Source: Erysipelotrichaceae bacterium (lineage in GTDB: Bacteria; Bacillota_I; Bacilli_A; Erysipelotrichales; Erysipelotrichaceae). Taken from it: a stretch of 44,558 nt of DNA. The notes under the pieces are model-generated. The model saw only the letters and a list, made by a program, of their open reading frames with translations, had not been told where the DNA came from and made no database searches. Shown here one piece after another: positions 1 to 8,532 of this stretch. A program made the position numbers and the translations under genes. Location: positions 1-44,558 of the forward strand of contig JAFRAB010000052.1 of NCBI GenBank assembly GCA_017405675.1. Direction: 5' to 3'. How positions within the stretch are numbered: the stretch's first letter is position 1; the number at the start of each line of letters is the position of its first letter.

Positions 1-105
1 CCTTAGTTGGTTGTATATTACTTTTCTCCTGTATTTTGGCCCAAATACGATATGATATCTTGTATAATATTTTGTGTGGGCCAGTGAATCATACTTTACT
101 GCCAT
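1..105 (-). CDS. tnpA: IS200/IS605-family transposase TnpA (Y1 HUH), N-terminal part only
   Basis: Reading the minus strand from an ATG at 105-103 gives 35 codons that run off the left edge of the window. The segment HIVFGPKYRRKV at residues 18-29 matches the HIVF-PKYRRK block near the N-terminus of IS200-type single-strand transposases (known family signature). These enzymes cut and rejoin single-stranded element ends with one catalytic tyrosine; that tyrosine and the HUH motif are expected beyond the window. An in-frame ATG also exists at 114, but AGGA eight bases ahead of 105 favours 105. The upstream in-frame stop is TAG at 126-124. The rest of the gene cannot be judged. Confidence 0.88.
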   Translation of the reverse strand, partial: MAVKYDSLAHTKYYTRYHIVFGPKYRRKVIYNQLR

Positions 106-159
106 ACTTTGCATCCTCGCTTTCTAATAGTGACTTCGACAATCCTATTATATTGCTTG

Positions 160-184
160 GATGCTTTTCTTTACAAAAAGCATC
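160..184 (-). promoter_or_regulatory. Stem-loop in the tnpA leader
   Basis: GATGCTTTT (160-168) and AAAAGCATC (176-184) form a perfect 9-bp stem with a 7-base loop, between the end hairpin and the tnpA start. IS200 leaders are known to carry hairpins that limit read-through and translation; this one is a candidate for that role. It has no long U-run on the minus strand, so it is not an obvious terminator. Confidence 0.5.
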
Positions 185-190
185 GTCCCT

Positions 191-209
191 CCACCTGCCT
201 AGCAGGTGG
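191..209 (-). repeat. IS200/IS605 left-end subterminal palindrome
   Basis: CCACCTGC (191-198), CTA loop, GCAGGTGG (202-209): a perfect 8-bp GC-rich stem with a three-base loop. Its place just outside the tnpA leader fits the hairpin bound by TnpA during excision. It could also act as a weak terminator on plus, where it is followed by TTTT. Confidence 0.65.
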
Positions 210-255
210 GTTTTGATTTCGCACTTTGTGCTCAACCGTCTTAGAAGACGACATA

Positions 256-280
256 AAAACCGGTTCACTGAACCGGTTTT
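256..280 (-). terminator. Intrinsic terminator of the aminopeptidase gene
   Basis: AAAACCGGTT and AACCGGTTTT form a 10-bp stem 11 bases past the aminopeptidase stop codon, ending in a short T-run on the minus strand. The hairpin is symmetric, so it can also stop plus-strand transcription. Confidence 0.8.
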
Positions 281-291
281 ACATTGTTTTA

Positions 292-1506
292 TTAAATTGC
301 GAAGTCGCCCTTATCAAAGATGACAACTTCTCTGCCGTCTTTGGTTGTACCGACAATATGCATGTCCTCTGTACCGATCATGAAGTCAATGTGGATCACT
401 GAATCATTGAAGGTATACTTAGGATCTGAACACTTTCCAGGATTCAGGCCTCTGCCTAAAGCCAGGTGACATGACGCATTCTCGTCAATCAGAGTTGTAT
501 AGTAAACGATACCGCTCATGGAGATTGGTGAATGATATTCGACTAAGGCTGCTTCACCCAGATAACCGGCATTTTCATCCATGGTTACTAGAGCTTCCAG
601 CATTTCCTTGCCTTCATCAGCGATAACTTCAACTACCTTGCCGTTTTCAAATCTGAAGCCAAAATTCTCAACACTCTTACCGCCTAATACCAGTGGTCTG
701 GAAGCGAATACCACACCGTTGGTACCGAACTTCTCAGGAGTCGTGCAGATTTCCTCAGTAGGAATATTGGCGTTGTGTCTGATATATCCAGGAGGCAGCT
801 GTCTCTTACCGAATCCAAAGTGTGAATCAGGTGTCAGTTCAACAACGAGATCAGTACCGTTGGATGCAGTATAGTGGAATTTTGTAAAGTTGTAGGAATC
901 GATGATATCGCCTTTTTCTCTCTTTCTGGCGTTCTTTTCTTCCCAGGTCTTTACAACATCATTATCTTCATCGATATAGCAGAGTTTCAGGATCAGTTTC
1001 CATAACTCATCGTATCTCTTTTCTTCCTCAACATCCTTCAGGATAAAATCAGCCCATTCCCTGGTAGGAATCATGGCAATGCACCACTGACAGTGTTTTT
1101 CTCTGGAGGCCTTTCTCATTATATTTCTGACAGCATCAATATGAGCAAAGATGGCATTGGCCTGATCTTCAGGTACATCAGCCATTAAAGCCGGATTGAC
1201 GCCTTCCAGACGGATATAGCAGGCTCCCTCATCAAGATACTGCGTGCACTGCAGTTCTTCCCAAGGTTCAACCTTTCTGACGTCTTCATTCTTTCTGTAT
1301 CTGGCAGCGATTTTCAGATTAGGTTCATCCAGATAATGTACTACTACATTACCGGCACCCAGTTTATAGCATTCTTCGGCAAAAATCGGAGTAAAGTAAG
1401 CTCCTTCAATGGCAGCCTCAACAAGTACTGTCTGTCCCGGCTGAACATTAAGTCCTACTCTGGCCAGGGTATACGCATATTTATGCTGCATCTTTTCCAA
1501 ATTCAT
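292..1506 (-). CDS. M29-family aminopeptidase (AmpS/PepS type)
   Basis: This 404-residue protein has the length and layout of the thermophilic-aminopeptidase family M29, cytoplasmic metalloenzymes that release N-terminal amino acids from peptides. The C-terminal half shows the expected metal ligands in order: Glu in PTEEICTTP, Glu in LGEAALVEYHSP, His in NASCHLALG, and the His-x-Asp pair in HIDFMIG. The start is set by GGGAGG seven bases before the ATG. It appears monocistronic, with its own terminator at 256-280 and the IS200 element beyond. No signal peptide is present. I am confident of the family; peptide specificity cannot be read from the sequence. Confidence 0.93.
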   Translation of the reverse strand: MNLEKMQHKYAYTLARVGLNVQPGQTVLVEAAIEGAYFTPIFAEECYKLGAGNVVVHYLDEPNLKIAARYRKNEDVRKVEPWEELQCTQYLDEGACYIRLEGVNPALMADVPEDQANAIFAHIDAVRNIMRKASREKHCQWCIAMIPTREWADFILKDVEEEKRYDELWKLILKLCYIDEDNDVVKTWEEKNARKREKGDIIDSYNFTKFHYTASNGTDLVVELTPDSHFGFGKRQLPPGYIRHNANIPTEEICTTPEKFGTNGVVFASRPLVLGGKSVENFGFRFENGKVVEVIADEGKEMLEALVTMDENAGYLGEAALVEYHSPISMSGIVYYTTLIDENASCHLALGRGLNPGKCSDPKYTFNDSVIHIDFMIGTEDMHIVGTTKDGREVVIFDKGDFAI

Positions 1507-1578
1507 TTGATGTCCTCCCTATTTTCTTTTTTACATAATAATGTAAATCATTTCAGAAATCAAATGATTGGCTTTTCA

Positions 1579-2292
1579 TCAGATGTTTACATTCCAGTAA
1601 TACAGAGTGGACGTTGCAACATCATATATCGCAAAAATATAATCCTCTTCGGCATAGATTATTTCTTCATCCTTCTGATATACATCGTATTTGCCAAAGC
1701 CTCTGGTGGCATAGAAATAATATCCTGTTTCAGCAGGAATCTTCTCACTGATAACGGATTGCCCTTCAATGAAATATGACCGCAGCTTAAGATCCATCGG
1801 CAGCTGATGCCAGTAACTGCTTTCCCGCAGTTTTTCAGCAATGGCATTATCAGGATAGCGAACAGTGATCCTGACGACACCGTCACCATGAAAACCGTCT
1901 CTTTCATCACTGTATCTTATCAGTTCACCAGCAGGAAAACTGATCTCACTCAGCTTACCGACATCATTTATCCGGTCAGCTGCCATTCTTTTCTTATTAG
2001 GAGCGAATCCTTCCTTTACGGTACGGTAATTATCCGGAATCATCCATATGTCAGTATCACCGCGAAAATCATCAACTTTTCTGACATCCATTTCAATAAC
2101 AGGTGTCCAGTATTTCTTTATGCCGGCTTCCTTATCACTGCTAATGATTGGAAACATGAACAGTATCAGCGGTATCAGTATCAGCCATACCAGTCGGACC
2201 TGTCTTTTTTCCCTTTTGCCCAGATATAACAAACCGTACAGACTGCCGCCTGCCAGAAGTAATTTAAGTATCAGAAATAATATGTATTTCAT
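1579..2292 (-). CDS. Hypothetical membrane-anchored protein, two N-terminal TM segments
   Basis: The 237-residue product is not one I recognise. It begins with two hydrophobic segments (about residues 3-23 and 34-50) separated by a basic KREKRQVR stretch, so the loop should be cytoplasmic and the remaining roughly 185 residues outside the cell. That part is rich in charged and aromatic residues and has no obvious catalytic motif. The start is supported by AGGAG five bases ahead of the ATG. It follows the ABC permease gene after a small hairpin (2307-2325), so it may be a weakly coupled last gene of the FG-GAP/ABC operon or have its own promoter. Confidence 0.7.
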   Translation of the reverse strand: MKYILFLILKLLLAGGSLYGLLYLGKREKRQVRLVWLILIPLILFMFPIISSDKEAGIKKYWTPVIEMDVRKVDDFRGDTDIWMIPDNYRTVKEGFAPNKKRMAADRINDVGKLSEISFPAGELIRYSDERDGFHGDGVVRITVRYPDNAIAEKLRESSYWHQLPMDLKLRSYFIEGQSVISEKIPAETGYYFYATRGFGKYDVYQKDEEIIYAEEDYIFAIYDVATSTLYYWNVNI

Positions 2293-2306
2293 AACTGCTC
2301 CTATAA

Positions 2307-2325
2307 AAGGGCATGAAAAGCCCTT
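2307..2325 (-). terminator. Probable weak terminator or attenuator after the ABC permease gene
   Basis: AAGGGC (2307-2312) and GCCCTT (2320-2325) form a 6-bp stem followed on minus by TTTT. It lies directly after the permease stop and just before the ribosome site of the next gene, so partial read-through is plausible. Confidence 0.5.
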
Positions 2326-2327
2326 AA

Positions 2328-3251
2328 TTAAACATCCTTACGGCTGATCAGCACAAAACTGCTCAGATAATTGAATACCGTCAGCGCCCCATAGACAATT
2401 AACAGGATCGTAACCGGTATGATATTGTTCTGTAACAGAAGCGCGCTTGACTGGCTGGTGTGGGTCAGGTCTCTGTCGACATCTATTGAATGGAAGATGT
2501 TCAGCAATAAGGCCGGCATTTGCAGCTGACTGCTTGTTCCGTTAATGCCGCCGCAGAAATCACAGCACCATTTGAACAGTGAACCGAAATGATAGTTAAC
2601 GTCGATGCCGTACAGCAGAGGTGAAGGATATCCTTCCTGATTGGAAAACATCAGTACAACTCTGACGATAACCGGCAATGCCAGAACGCAGATCATCAGA
2701 AACAGCATTGGCAGTAAGGCTATTACCTTCTTTTTGACCAGACAGCTTAATAAGGTTGCCAGAGAACTGAAGAAGGCTATGACGATCAAACCGTACAATA
2801 TGTATGCCGGGAAATAAGCCAGCATTCCAGCCTGAACATTGCCGTCAAAATTACCGAAATATGATTCCGTCAGGAAGAAGACACCTAAACCCAATAACAT
2901 CAGTATGATGCATCCTGTTAACATGCCTATGATCTTTCCCAGCAGAATGGAACGGCGACTGTTTGGCTTCGCCACCAGCAGTCTTATTGTTCCCTCGTGA
3001 ACTTCACCGGCAATTAAGCCGCTGGCAATAGATGCGACAATTATCATCAGTATGGCACCGTTTATCAGAAAGAATACGGCCATATGCTGAATGATCAGAC
3101 ACTCATTAAGATACTTGACAAACGTTGTGGCATTGGAATGATTACAGTTGATACCTACAACATAACCTCCTGCCACACCGGCAAGTATTACCAGAATAAT
3201 GCTTGTCAGTCTGAGGGTTTCCTCAAGCGTTCTCTTTATTATCACTTTCAT
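2328..3251 (-). CDS. ABC-2 type transporter permease
   Basis: A 307-residue integral membrane protein with about six hydrophobic segments. The first (residues about 16-36) is followed by a periplasm-like loop with HSNATTFVKYLNECL, and the last ends near FNYLSSFVLISRKDV. The segment SGLIAGEVHEGTIRLLVAKP is the typical ABC-2 coupling region (G-x-x-x-x-E-x-x-x-G-T-x-x-x-L). The reading frame is open upstream, but the ATG at 3251 is chosen because GGAGGG lies eight bases ahead; this overlaps the ATPase gene by 29 bases, so the two are translationally coupled. It forms the membrane pore for the ATPase encoded just upstream. The cargo is unknown. Confidence 0.88.
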   Translation of the reverse strand: MKVIIKRTLEETLRLTSIILVILAGVAGGYVVGINCNHSNATTFVKYLNECLIIQHMAVFFLINGAILMIIVASIASGLIAGEVHEGTIRLLVAKPNSRRSILLGKIIGMLTGCIILMLLGLGVFFLTESYFGNFDGNVQAGMLAYFPAYILYGLIVIAFFSSLATLLSCLVKKKVIALLPMLFLMICVLALPVIVRVVLMFSNQEGYPSPLLYGIDVNYHFGSLFKWCCDFCGGINGTSSQLQMPALLLNIFHSIDVDRDLTHTSQSSALLLQNNIIPVTILLIVYGALTVFNYLSSFVLISRKDV

Positions 3252-4167
3252 GATTACTACCCTCCATAATGTGTTTGTACAAGGCATCCAGCGACATGAC
3301 TTCTTCCTGCAGCAGATTCAGGATAAGTCCCTTGGTATAAGCCAGAGTAACAATATCCTTTTTCAGCTGTTCCATGTTTTCAGCCATGAAACGCAGGCCT
3401 TCATCAATTACCGTACACTGATAATGATCCTTAAGTGCTTCATATACAGCTTCATTATTGCTTGTATTAACGATAAGAATACCTTTCTTGAACATCTCCT
3501 GTGCTTCATGAATAGGAGCATCAAGAATGATCTTACCGTGAGAAATCATTATTACATGACTGATTACCGTTTCCAGTTCCGTCAGTACGTGAGAACTGAT
3601 CAGTACCGTCAGTTTTTCATTTTCAACCATGTCTCTGACCGTATCCAGGATCTCCTGCCTGCTGGTAGGATCCAGGTTGGCTGTAGGTTCATCCAGCAGC
3701 AGAACCTTTGGATGATTGATCATGGCCTGTGCCAGTGAGACTTTTTTCTTCATACCGGTAGAGAACTTGGCAACTCTGCGGTTGGCATGCTCGTTAAGTT
3801 CAAACTTATCAAGCAGTTCCCTGGTTCTCTCTACGGCTTCCTTATCGCTTAAGCCTGACAGTCTGCCCATGTAGTGCAGATATTCGGCACAGCTCATATC
3901 CCGGTAAAAACTGGTGAATTCCGGTGAATAGCCCAGATCCTTCAGGGCAGCCGTTGAGGCTAAAGGATGATCAAACACCTTGCCTGAGCCACTGGTTGGA
4001 AACAGAGAACCCATGATCATGGCCATGGTCGTACTCTTGCCGGCACCGTTAGGACCGACAAAGCCATAGACCTTGCCAGGTTCCAGTTTAAGGGAGACTT
4101 TATCGACAGCAGTGAAATTACCGAATTTCTTTGTGATTTCATTCAGTTCTATACAATATTCACTCAT
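3223..4167 (-). CDS. ABC transporter ATP-binding protein
   Basis: This 314-residue ATPase has Walker A GPNGAGKST (about residues 38-46), a signature loop FSTGMKKKVSLAQAM in place of LSGGQ, Walker B VLLLDEPTANLDP and the switch His in ISSHVLTEL. About 90 residues follow the nucleotide-binding domain, as in ABC-2 drug or antibiotic exporters of the CcmA/YtrB group (known family trait). Its ATG overlaps the stop of the giant FG-GAP gene (ATGA), and the permease gene overlaps its end, so the three are one transcription and translation unit. Substrate is not evident; self-protection, lipid handling or export of a surface product are all possible. Confidence 0.93.
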   Translation of the reverse strand: MSEYCIELNEITKKFGNFTAVDKVSLKLEPGKVYGFVGPNGAGKSTTMAMIMGSLFPTSGSGKVFDHPLASTAALKDLGYSPEFTSFYRDMSCAEYLHYMGRLSGLSDKEAVERTRELLDKFELNEHANRRVAKFSTGMKKKVSLAQAMINHPKVLLLDEPTANLDPTSRQEILDTVRDMVENEKLTVLISSHVLTELETVISHVIMISHGKIILDAPIHEAQEMFKKGILIVNTSNNEAVYEALKDHYQCTVIDEGLRFMAENMEQLKKDIVTLAYTKGLILNLLQEEVMSLDALYKHIMEGSNHESDNKENA

Positions 4168-7100
4168 TTCTTCTTAGCCTCCTTTCTTCTGAATTTTCTG
4201 TTAATCAGGATCTTCTGCAGTTTACCGAAGATGATACTTAACAGGAATGTAACACCGGCAACCACACCTACCATTGTATAGTCTTTGGTCTGGGCAGTAA
4301 CTTCCGTTTCAACGGATTCGCTGTAGGTTTTGCCCTGGCCGTCATCCATTGACAGTTTCAGATTATGCTTGCCTGCCAGCAGTTTGATGTCACAGCTGGA
4401 AGCGTCACCCTGGTATACGATCTTGGTATTATCGTAAACAGTCATGACACTGTAATCCTGCAGGCTTTCCCATTCCAGATGAACGATGTAATTATCTGTT
4501 ACTGCAGGCACTTCACTTTTAATGACGAAACTAGGTTCCGTATTGAGTGAGTACAGCGTTTTGTTAGCCAGTGCCAGCAGATTACCGTCCTTACCAGCTG
4601 ACATCTGTGTGGCAGCCAGACTGTATCCGGCAATTTCCTGATTCTTTTCCAGGTCAAATATTCTTGTCATTTTCTTTTCGTTATTGACCAGAGCTACCAG
4701 GTTTCCGCCGTTTCTGATCTGAACCAGATTACCATAGTTATTTTCAAAATCGTTAATTCCGATAATTGTTTCACCAATCTGCTGGAAATCAGCCCCGCTC
4801 AGAGTGATCATTGCGAAGACCTGTTCCCAGTTTTCATTAGGATAGCTCTTGTAATAGGCAACGTCCGGACATTCATCGCCATTGAGATCTCCTACCTGTA
4901 CAGCTGTGAGATCATCATATTCCATAACGGTAAACGGTACGATGTAATCAGCGAAGTATTCTTCCTTATAACCGCTGTCTTCCGGTCTGAACAGCAGTTC
5001 ACCGGTCTTGCCGTTATACATGCCGATAAACCAGTCCTCTATGCCATACAGTTCATAGAAACCGTCATTGTTATAGTCATAATTGCTGACCTTGAAGGCT
5101 TCACCCATGCCCTTGACACCTTCAGGACATAACAGGTACATGGTAGACAGATTGCGTCCGTTTATGATTTTGAAGACCTGACGCCCTTCAGCGTTGAAGT
5201 CCACCATGCCTATTTCCCTGACACCATCCTTATTAATGTCGCCAAATACCTGAGAAGTATTCATGGCATCAGCCTTATCCGGATTTGCGAAAGCCGTTCC
5301 GGTTTTTCTGTATTCAACTTCCATGTAACCATAGCTGTATGTCAGCTTTGACTGGAATAATCTTGTTTCCTTTTTATTAATACCTACATAATCGGTAAGA
5401 CCATCACCATTGGTATCTCCTACATCCAGCAGCATGCCGTCAAATTCGACGCCGCCATAGGTGTTGCCGATGATTTCGTTCTTGCGGCTGCCTACGATCG
5501 GTCCCTCAACGTTCAGTTCATAGACACCGTCTCCGTCAACATCACGGAATATATCAAAAGAATTTGCATTCAGGTATTCCGTTATCTTATTCCAGTTTTC
5601 ATCATAATAGGTATTGGTAATGACCCGCTTGTCCATAAAGGCTTTACCATCTTTACCGTTTACGATAATGAAGTCAGCCCAGACTTTCCGATCCTTGTTA
5701 TTGTATCCGCTCATCAGGATCATGACATCCTTTACACCATCGCGGTTATAGTCTCTGTCATATCTGATATATTCAAATCCTTTATGTATAAATGGTTTTT
5801 CAGGGTCATATTCCCACAGCAGGGTTTTACCATCCAGTTCATACTTGGAAATCTTTTTCTTTACACCACTCTTGCTCAAAGTGCATAGGATATAATCGTT
5901 CTCAATGGTCAGAATATCTGTTTCACTGGACCGATAAGCCGGTTCAATCTTCTTAAGATCAGCAGAGACATTCAGACATCCGTTATTGAAGATCTCCAAA
6001 CAGTATTTTTCGCCATCCCAGCTTAATTCCATTTTGCGGTCATAACCGAAATAAGAAGACATAATATCCTTCCGCCGGATCATTTTTCCTTCCATATCAT
6101 ACAGAGCCATGCCGCCCTGTCCTTCTTCTGTATGGTTGATCACGGCGATAACAGGCTGATCATTGAGAACACCCAGACAGGTCTTCTGATATTTAAACCC
6201 GTTAATATCTGCTGCGAATCTGGTATCAACTGTTCCGGTTTCCCTGTTATAAACTGCAATTTTTGCCGGATAGGAAACATCAGTCCAGCTGCTGCAGCTG
6301 TCAAGTCCGCCCATATAGGCATTTATCAGCATGTACTGGTCGTTAACATCTGCAAAGCGGTATCCCATGTAAGCCCAGTCATTTATACCGGTAACTCTGT
6401 ATACCGGAGCACTGTAACTCCAGTTAAGATTGTTGGCTGAAAGTGAATCCAGAGTTTCCTGATCGATCACTTCCAGCGGTACAGGAACGATATTGGCTGT
6501 TTCATTTCCCTTTTCATCCACAAAGGAGTTGTAGATGTCTATGATATTCAGAGTACCGTTTTCACTCAGCACATATAACATGCCGCTTTCGTAATACAGA
6601 TCCCAGGCATTATATATGGCCGTCAGTTCACGCTTGTCATCCCATGGAATACGGAAAGTATGCTCTTCAGCAGGATGATATTGTTTCAGCAGTTCCATGG
6701 TATTGCCGTCAATGATACCGGCCACATTCTGCTGACCGCAATAAGCCAGATCATCAGTACCGTCACCATTGAAGTCATCAATGGAAATGATTTTCCAGAT
6801 GTTATCGGTTTCGCTAAAGCGTCCCAGTTCCATGCCATCAGCCATGTTAAGCTTGATGACGTTGTAATCGTAAACGACATAGGCTGTACCATCCTGGCGG
6901 GAATACATCTGCTGAATGAAGCAGTTGACATCAATGTTGGTAGTAAGGTTGTCATCATAACCCAGTCTGGTAAGTCTGACTGTGGAAATAACATGACCGT
7001 CAGATCCGCTTAAACATAACAGCTGCGCTACCTGAGCCGGTACCGATTGATAACTCAGAAAATCATGATAGCCGTCACCGTCTACATCCCCTACGCTGAT

Positions 7101-7346
7101 GAGTTTCAGCACACCGTAGTTGGTAGGAAAATAGACATTACCCTCCGGTGTAAACAGATTTATGCCGGTTTCTCCATAGTATACTCTGGCTTCAGATTCG
7201 TTGTATGGAATGGTAAAACTGCTTTCACTGTTAGTTATACCGGTTTCTTCGCTTAATTCTTCAATGCTTTTCTCCAAAGCACTGACCCTGAAACCAGGCA
7301 GCAGCAATGTCAGACACAGCATTACCGCAAATATTTTTCTAATCAT
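4164..7346 (-). CDS. Large exported FG-GAP/VCBS-repeat protein with C-terminal membrane anchor
   Basis: The 1060-residue product starts with a signal peptide (KIFAVMLCLTLLLPGFRVSA) and ends with one TM segment (about residues 1026-1046) and a basic tail RKFRRKEAKKK, so it is a type I membrane protein with a huge outer domain. At least eight calcium-loop-like motifs recur through it, for example GDVDGDG, DDFNGDG, RDYNRDG, RDVDGDG, GDTNGDG, GDINKDG, YDYNNDG and GDLNGDE. These are typical of FG-GAP/integrin-alpha-like beta-propeller blades. Just before the TM segment lies an Ig-like stretch. It sits between dusB (2 bases upstream, GGGGGAG ribosome site) and the ABC ATPase (4-base overlap), so it probably works with that transporter at the cell surface, as a sensor, binding subunit or structural partner. 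The role is inferred only from context. Confidence 0.88.
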   Translation of the reverse strand: MIRKIFAVMLCLTLLLPGFRVSALEKSIEELSEETGITNSESSFTIPYNESEARVYYGETGINLFTPEGNVYFPTNYGVLKLISVGDVDGDGYHDFLSYQSVPAQVAQLLCLSGSDGHVISTVRLTRLGYDDNLTTNIDVNCFIQQMYSRQDGTAYVVYDYNVIKLNMADGMELGRFSETDNIWKIISIDDFNGDGTDDLAYCGQQNVAGIIDGNTMELLKQYHPAEEHTFRIPWDDKRELTAIYNAWDLYYESGMLYVLSENGTLNIIDIYNSFVDEKGNETANIVPVPLEVIDQETLDSLSANNLNWSYSAPVYRVTGINDWAYMGYRFADVNDQYMLINAYMGGLDSCSSWTDVSYPAKIAVYNRETGTVDTRFAADINGFKYQKTCLGVLNDQPVIAVINHTEEGQGGMALYDMEGKMIRRKDIMSSYFGYDRKMELSWDGEKYCLEIFNNGCLNVSADLKKIEPAYRSSETDILTIENDYILCTLSKSGVKKKISKYELDGKTLLWEYDPEKPFIHKGFEYIRYDRDYNRDGVKDVMILMSGYNNKDRKVWADFIIVNGKDGKAFMDKRVITNTYYDENWNKITEYLNANSFDIFRDVDGDGVYELNVEGPIVGSRKNEIIGNTYGGVEFDGMLLDVGDTNGDGLTDYVGINKKETRLFQSKLTYSYGYMEVEYRKTGTAFANPDKADAMNTSQVFGDINKDGVREIGMVDFNAEGRQVFKIINGRNLSTMYLLCPEGVKGMGEAFKVSNYDYNNDGFYELYGIEDWFIGMYNGKTGELLFRPEDSGYKEEYFADYIVPFTVMEYDDLTAVQVGDLNGDECPDVAYYKSYPNENWEQVFAMITLSGADFQQIGETIIGINDFENNYGNLVQIRNGGNLVALVNNEKKMTRIFDLEKNQEIAGYSLAATQMSAGKDGNLLALANKTLYSLNTEPSFVIKSEVPAVTDNYIVHLEWESLQDYSVMTVYDNTKIVYQGDASSCDIKLLAGKHNLKLSMDDGQGKTYSESVETEVTAQTKDYTMVGVVAGVTFLLSIIFGKLQKILINRKFRRKEAKKK

Positions 7347-7348
7347 AT

Positions 7349-8359
7349 TTACTCCCCCTTCATGAAGAATGAGTAATCGTCATTCTTCAGAGCATCAAGA
7401 TATTCATTCATGATCAGTTCCAGCTCACTGTAACTGACAATGTGATTCAGCATGGCCTTTACTTTATTGTTATTTGGCATGCCTGTTATGTACCAGCAGG
7501 CATGACCTCTCATTTCTTTTATTCCGTTAAGTTCCCCTTTGAGATCAACCAGTTTCTGTGCATGTACCATACACTGTCTGATCTTCTCCTCAGCTGTAGG
7601 ATCTTCCAGTCTTTCCCCGGTTCTTTCAAAATGAACCAGCTGCTGGATCAGCCATGGATTGCCCAGACATCCTCTTGAAACCATGAACCGGTCACAGTTG
7701 GTGTGCCGCTTCATGGCAACCATGTCATCAATTGACTTGATATCACCGTTGCCGATGACAGGAATGTCAACAGCTTCCTTAACCTGTCTGATGATGTCCC
7801 AGTCGGCCTTGCCGCTGTAATACATGGTTCTGGTTCGCGGATGTACACAGACAGCGCTTATTCCCGTAGTTGAAATCCTTCTGGAGAAAGTTACGGCATT
7901 GATATGTTCCAGATCCCAGCCTGATCTCATCTTTACAGTTACCGGTTTCCTGACATTTTTAACGATTTCCGTCAGCAGTTCCCGGGCATATTCAGGACTT
8001 CTCATCAGAGCGCTGCCCGAATTATTATTTACTATCTTGGGAACCGGACACCCCATGTTTATGTCGATGATGTCACAGTCCGTCTCTTCGTCAAAAAACC
8101 TTGCAGCAGACACCATGGAATCAATGTCATGGCCAAACAGCTGTAAGGCTATGGGATGTTCTTCAGGATCAATATCCGTCATGATGATAGTTCTCTTATT
8201 CTGATAGGTTATAGCCTTGTCGGAAATCATTTCAGACACGATCAAAGCAGGATCAAACTGTTTGATCATCGTTCTGAATCCGATATTGCTGATACCTGCC
8301 ATTGGTCCCACAATTATATGATTCCGCAGTTCCAGGTCTCCTATCTTAAAAGTACTCAT
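7349..8359 (-). CDS. dusB: tRNA-dihydrouridine synthase, DusB type
   Basis: The 336-residue protein reduces specific uridines in tRNA D-loops using FMN and NADPH. It shows the TIM-barrel start ELRNHIIVGPMAGISNIGFR, the catalytic-Cys block INMGCPVPKIVNNNSGSALM, the VHPRTRTMYYSGKADW segment and the phosphate loop IPVIGNGDI, all typical of DusB. The ribosome site AGGAGA lies five bases ahead of the start. It is the first gene of a run leading into the FG-GAP/ABC genes, although no functional link is expected. Which uridine positions are modified cannot be told from sequence alone. Confidence 0.95.
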   Translation of the reverse strand: MSTFKIGDLELRNHIIVGPMAGISNIGFRTMIKQFDPALIVSEMISDKAITYQNKRTIIMTDIDPEEHPIALQLFGHDIDSMVSAARFFDEETDCDIIDINMGCPVPKIVNNNSGSALMRSPEYARELLTEIVKNVRKPVTVKMRSGWDLEHINAVTFSRRISTTGISAVCVHPRTRTMYYSGKADWDIIRQVKEAVDIPVIGNGDIKSIDDMVAMKRHTNCDRFMVSRGCLGNPWLIQQLVHFERTGERLEDPTAEEKIRQCMVHAQKLVDLKGELNGIKEMRGHACWYITGMPNNNKVKAMLNHIVSYSELELIMNEYLDALKNDDYSFFMKGE

Positions 8360-8410
8360 CAGGCTCTCCTACTGATATTGACAGTTTTTTTGCTCCATCA
8401 GTCACAGATA

Positions 8411-8419
8411 ATTATATCA
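8411..8419 (-). promoter_or_regulatory. Extended -10 promoter for the dusB operon
   Basis: On minus the sequence reads TGATATAAT, a TGn plus TATAAT extended -10, about 50 bases upstream of the dusB ATG. The matching -35 region is weak (AAGTAA-like), as is common with extended -10 promoters. Confidence 0.6.
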
Positions 8420-8484
8420 CCACTGTCTTTTATTTACTTTAAGAAATCCTTAACATCCATGAAAGAAACGTAAAATAATACATA

Positions 8485-8512
8485 TTGTCATTATAAACAA
8501 ATATTTTATAAT
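8485..8512 (+). promoter_or_regulatory. Sigma-A promoter for the HAD phosphatase gene
   Basis: TTGTCA (8485-8490) and a perfect TATAAT (8507-8512) are 16 bases apart. The ATG at 8533 follows, with AGGAG at 8519-8523. Confidence 0.8.
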
Positions 8513-8532
8513 AAGGGCAGGAGAAAAATGCC

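Larger units (their letters stand above)
1..250 (-). mobile_element. Left end of an IS200/IS605-family insertion sequence (partial)
   Basis: The tnpA start is preceded, in its reading direction, by two clear stem-loops (160-184 and 191-209) and weaker palindromes near 221-231 and 237-250. This fits the subterminal imperfect palindromes used by Y1 transposases to recognise element ends. The host terminator at 256-280 belongs to the aminopeptidase gene, so the element border should lie between about 210 and 255. The exact cleavage tetranucleotide is not recognisable from one end alone. Confidence 0.7.

Noticed and set aside
36..323. Open frame of 95 codons on plus at the left edge
   Set aside because: It runs over the IS200 tnpA start, two hairpins, the host terminator and the 3' end of the aminopeptidase gene, with no ribosome site or family pattern.
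1531..1569. Two overlapping inverted repeats between the aminopeptidase gene and the two-TM protein gene
   Set aside because: The stems are A/T-rich and short, and no T-run follows on minus; at most a weak terminator. Not listed as a feature.
3199..3738. 179-codon open frame on plus
   Set aside because: It is antisense to the ABC ATPase and permease genes, which have full motif support.
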